Shown here one piece after another: positions 5,313-6,434 of a DNA stretch of 6,434 bases (positions are counted from its first letter, which is position 1; each line of letters starts with the position of its first letter). The translations under genes were made by a program, and so were the position numbers. This stretch comes from Stramentimicrobium sp964525625 (GTDB taxonomy: Bacteria > Atribacterota > Phoenicimicrobiia > Phoenicimicrobiales > Stramentimicrobiaceae): assembly GCA_964525625.1 (NCBI GenBank), contig CAZGKY010000122.1, positions 1 through 6,434 on the forward strand, read 5' to 3'. The notes beneath the pieces are model-generated. The model ran no database searches and was not told the DNA's origin. It worked only from the letters and a program-made list of their open reading frames with translations.

Positions 5313-6287
5313 TCAATTCATGGCAAATATCTTCTTAAATTCATTGCCCCACTGTTGAATTTCTTCATCAGAAAGTTCTCTAATAGCAATTACTTCTGCT
5401 TTATCCATTCCCTCAATTGGTGGGAAGACCCCTGGAGCTAAAACATACTCACCCACATCTATTGCTAAAATAGACATAGCTTCTTCAGAAAGCCAGTAAT
5501 CCAGAAAAATTTTGGCACCATCTGGATTGGGAGCAGAAGAGGTTACAGCAATAGCTCGAGCAGTACCCATCAAAGGTTGCTCAACTTGTGCCCAATCTAA
5601 AGGTGCTGGTGCTTTAGTAATAATATATTTAGGCATGGAAATGGCTATTAATTTTTCTCCACTCTCTACCGGTGCTGGTGTAGGTCCAAAGGAAGCGACG
5701 AACATAGGTTTATTAGCGGCTAATCCTGTTACAAAATCCATCCATTCTTCCTCTGAACTAAAAACATTTTCTTTTAGACCTATTAGCCAGGAAATGGTAG
5801 TGGCATGTAAGGCAGGATTGGCCATAACAATTTTATCTTTCCATTTAGGATCAGTAAGGTCTTCATAGCGTTTCGGCACATCCTCTGGTTTCACCAATTC
5901 TTTATTATAAATAAGTGCTACATATTCTATTCCAAAAAGCTGGATTCCATCTTTACGGGTCCATTCCGGATAGGCTTCCGCAATTGGGGAAATATAGGAA
6001 AAAATAACACCTCTTTCCTTTAATATCTCTAAAACAGGTAGTGGTGCCTGGATTACATCGGCCTGTAGTTTGCCTACTTCAAACTCAGTTAGCACAGTAG
6101 CTAAAAATTTATCAGTAGAAATACGGGTATACTCACCTTTGATACCAGTTTTTGCCTCAAAAGCCTCCATAATTGGTTCAATTGCTGTGATATTGGCATA
6201 AAAGGATATCTTTGATGCTCCTGCAGTCATTACTCCTAAGAGTAATACTAAAAAAATGATACTTATGGTTAATTTTATTCCCTTCAT
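5313..6287 (-). CDS. ABC transporter solute-binding protein, iron(III)/FbpA-like family 1 type
   Basis: This 324-residue secreted binding protein delivers substrate to the permease encoded downstream. It has a classical signal peptide: basic MKGIK, a hydrophobic core to about residue 20, and a likely cleavage after AGA or AGAS near 24-25. No lipobox cysteine is present, so it should be a soluble periplasmic protein. The mature part begins ISFYANITAIEPIMEAFEAKTGIK, and IYNKELVKPEDVPKRYEDLTDPKWKDKI (126-153) and APNPDGAKIFLDYWLS (252-267) are typical of the FbpA/AfuA group. The paired tyrosines that hold Fe3+ in classical FbpA are not evident: the corresponding stretch reads MPKYIITKAPAPLDW (218-232) with one Tyr. 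The substrate may therefore be iron bound differently, or another anion, polyamine or vitamin. It is the first gene of the importer operon; its AGGAG site is about 11-13 bases from the ATG, slightly long. Confidence 0.9.
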   Translation of the reverse strand: MKGIKLTISIIFLVLLLGVMTAGASKISFYANITAIEPIMEAFEAKTGIKGEYTRISTDKFLATVLTEFEVGKLQADVIQAPLPVLEILKERGVIFSYISPIAEAYPEWTRKDGIQLFGIEYVALIYNKELVKPEDVPKRYEDLTDPKWKDKIVMANPALHATTISWLIGLKENVFSSEEEWMDFVTGLAANKPMFVASFGPTPAPVESGEKLIAISMPKYIITKAPAPLDWAQVEQPLMGTARAIAVTSSAPNPDGAKIFLDYWLSEEAMSILAIDVGEYVLAPGVFPPIEGMDKAEVIAIRELSDEEIQQWGNEFKKIFAMN

Positions 6288-6434
6288 TATTGAATTTATC
6301 TCCTCTCTTATTGTTTAGTAAAAATTTTTCCAGCAATAAATTTCCTATTGAAAATATTTCTAACACAACTTTCCTCTATCACCTCCTATCTCTTTCTTTG
6401 AAAGTTTTTCTCTATTTATCTCCGTTATTCTTAG
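6288..6434 (-). promoter_or_regulatory. Purine-rich leader upstream of the ABC importer operon
   Basis: This stretch precedes the binding-protein gene. The minus strand is strongly purine-rich between about 6434 and 6371 and includes AGGAGGTGAT (6387-6378), a perfect complement to the 3' end of 16S rRNA, but no gene with a normally spaced start follows. The binding protein's own site, GAGGAGA, is at 6305-6299. GGAGATAAAT occurs twice, at 6303-6294 and 6423-6414. I find no convincing -35/-10 pair, so the promoter probably lies beyond the right edge. Confidence 0.4.
6308..6382 (-). CDS. Doubtful 24-residue upstream reading frame before the importer operon
   Basis: A GTG at 6382 opens 24 codons (product starting MIEESCVRNIF and ending KIFTKQ) and stops with TAA at 6310-6308, three bases before the binding protein's GAGGAGA site. 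The stop position would suit a translated leader. The weakness is the start: the GTG lies inside the AGGAGGTGAT block and has only a poor purine run (AAAGAGA) as its own site. No family is recognised. Confidence 0.15.
   Translation of the reverse strand: MIEESCVRNIFNRKFIAGKIFTKQ

Noticed and set aside
5512..5868. 118-codon open frame on the plus strand
   Set aside because: It is antisense to the binding-protein gene, has no ribosome site or recognisable domain, and is explained by the codon use of the real gene.
6178..6366. 62-codon minus-strand frame from a GTG at 6366
   Set aside because: AGAGG is six bases upstream, but the frame overlaps the binding-protein signal peptide by about 110 bases in another frame and the product resembles nothing known.
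1..6434. CRISPR array, insertion sequence, attachment site, tRNA or rRNA gene
   Set aside because: I saw no regularly spaced repeats, transposase-like frames, terminal inverted repeats or tRNA-like folds other than the T-box leader.

Overview
The window is AT-rich bacterial DNA in which every gene I can support lies on the minus strand, so transcription runs from right to left. Three things suggest a low-GC anaerobic bacterium from the Firmicutes or a neighbouring lineage: a complete T-box riboswitch, strong purine-rich Shine-Dalgarno sites, and sigma-A-like promoters (TTGACA / TAAAAT). The ABC transporter's solute-binding protein has a signal peptide but no lipobox cysteine. That fits a two-membrane (diderm) cell better than a typical single-membrane Firmicute, so Halanaerobiales-like or Atribacterota-like lineages are possible. 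This placement is inference.

Layout in transcription order, right to left. (1) Positions 6434-6288 hold a purine-rich leader containing a perfect 10-base complement of the 16S rRNA 3' end. (2) A three-gene ABC importer operon follows: binding protein (6287-5313), ATPase (5276-4191) and a fused two-domain permease (4177-2510). It is of the Fe3+/FbpABC-like family, but the usual tyrosine pair for iron is not visible, so the substrate is open. (3) A 200-base gap carries a good promoter for a nitroreductase gene (2294-1632). A small integral-membrane methyltransferase of the isoprenylcysteine methyltransferase type (1536-937) lies 95 bases further on. (4) Positions 936-378 form a long regulatory region: promoter, leucine-type T-box leader (about 780-535) with Stem I, specifier loop, antiterminator and terminator, then a 157-base stretch with a 15-base palindrome and a possible second promoter. 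(5) The 5' part of ilvB (acetolactate synthase large subunit) starts at 377 and runs off the left edge.

The best-supported functional story is amino-acid control of branched-chain biosynthesis. Uncharged tRNA-Leu should stabilise the antiterminator and let transcription reach ilvB. The importer, the nitroreductase/methyltransferase pair and the ilv operon look like three separate transcription units. I see no insertion sequence, CRISPR array, phage gene, tRNA or rRNA gene, and no convincing novel multi-gene system.
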